Positions 63,659-64,000 of a stretch of DNA of 64,000 bases are shown here, one piece after another. The notes under the pieces are model-generated. The model had not been told where the DNA came from. It made no database searches and was given only the letters and a program-made list of their open reading frames with translations. How positions within the stretch are numbered: position 1 is the stretch's first letter; each line of letters opens with the position of its first letter. The DNA comes from Flammeovirga yaeyamensis (GTDB lineage: Bacteria > Bacteroidota > Bacteroidia > Cytophagales > Flammeovirgaceae): the NCBI RefSeq assembly GCF_018736045.1, contig NZ_CP076132.1:672001-736000 (forward strand). Reading direction: 5' to 3'. Position numbers and translations under genes: made by a program.

Positions 63659-64000
63659 ATGCGTCACACTATATCTACTAGCTTTTTTCCAACATCAAGG
63701 AATTTATTTTTTTTCGTTTTCTTCCTATATACATCACTTTGTTTTGGGCAAAGGAAATATGAAGGTTACACTATGGATGGACAGAATTTAGTCCTTCAAG
63801 TAAATGATGGAAAAGTGGTTCTTCGCCCTTTTCAACCTTTCATTTTAGAAACTCAATTTTACCCCAAGGGAACAGAAACATTACCACTTTCAGAGGCGGT
63901 TATTCTTGCACCAAGCAAATTGATGCCGGAGGTGAAAGAGAAAGACAACATCATTTATTTTAATCTACCGGATGGCATTCGAGCAGAAGTTTCGAAGGCT
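63659..64000 (+). CDS. Start of an exported glycosidase-like protein (GH31-type N-terminus), cut by window end
   Basis: ATG at 63659 opens a frame that runs to the window edge (114 codons). A long signal peptide ends near Gln31 (YTSLCFGQ). The mature part, MDGQNLVLQVNDGKVVLRPF, then ILETQFYPKG, then SEAVILAPSKLMPEV and YFNLPDGIRAEV, resembles the N-terminal beta-sandwich domain of family 31 glycosidases. The catalytic domain would be outside the window. Family call is tentative; that it is an exported protein is clear. Confidence 0.6.
   Translation, partial: MRHTISTSFFPTSRNLFFFVFFLYTSLCFGQRKYEGYTMDGQNLVLQVNDGKVVLRPFQPFILETQFYPKGTETLPLSEAVILAPSKLMPEVKEKDNIIYFNLPDGIRAEVSKA

Noticed and set aside
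1-64000. tRNA or rRNA genes, CRISPR arrays, insertion sequences, prophage
   Set aside because: No cloverleaf-like sequence, regular repeat array, transposase motif or phage gene was seen on reading both strands.

Overview
The window looks like chromosomal DNA of a marine, low-GC member of the Bacteroidota, probably a Cytophagales/Flammeovirga-like organism (inference). The evidence is AT-rich intergenic DNA, promoters of the Bacteroidota type (-7 box TAnnTTTG), a secreted protein with a type IX secretion C-terminal domain, a RemB/Wzi-like outer-membrane protein, many lipoproteins and Gln-after-Ala signal peptidase sites. I see no rRNA, tRNA, CRISPR array, insertion sequence or phage gene.

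Layout. 1-13.8 kb is mostly housekeeping: the end of gatA, a LysM-type lytic transglycosylase, tyrS, a secreted transglutaminase-like protein, the RemB/Wzi-like barrel, a glycosyltransferase-like protein, cysD-cysN, dnaG with an odd proline-rich insert, and recO. 13.8-25.6 kb, all on the minus strand, carries a sodium/solute symporter, a LpoB/COG3014 lipoprotein cluster, a 1213-residue soluble hybrid histidine kinase and two tandem MscS channels. 25.7-34.7 kb has a HAD phosphatase, a DUF2723 membrane protein, a fatty-acid desaturase, an AT-rich lipoprotein and a T9SS cargo protein.

35-47.9 kb is the most interesting part: an AraC-family regulator followed by two DcaP-like porins, three class-C-beta-lactamase-like serine hydrolases (one lipoprotein, one without a signal, one periplasmic), a YtcJ-type amidohydrolase, a CobW/COG0523 GTPase, a TRIC/UPF0126 membrane protein and a small exported protein. 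Seven promoters in this block, plus a leftward one beside the regulator, share one architecture: two TGTAA-type half-sites as direct repeats exactly 21 bp apart, with the -7 TTTG exactly 30 bp after the start of the second repeat. This is the geometry expected for two AraC-family subunits acting at activator-dependent promoters, so I read the block as one regulon, apparently an undescribed uptake-and-hydrolysis system of unknown substrate. The leftward copy may drive a small RNA or the T9SS gene.

48-64 kb: a ferredoxin plus U32 (TrhP/RlhA-type) operon, a PAS histidine kinase, a czcCBA metal-efflux operon preceded by a small exported protein, a class II Fic protein, an RNA-repair cassette (Rnl2-like RNA ligase, HD-Pnk end-healing enzyme, SAM methyltransferase), a D-2-hydroxyacid dehydrogenase, and the start of a probable GH31-type glycosidase cut by the window edge. 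Functions are assigned from motifs read by eye; no database search was possible.
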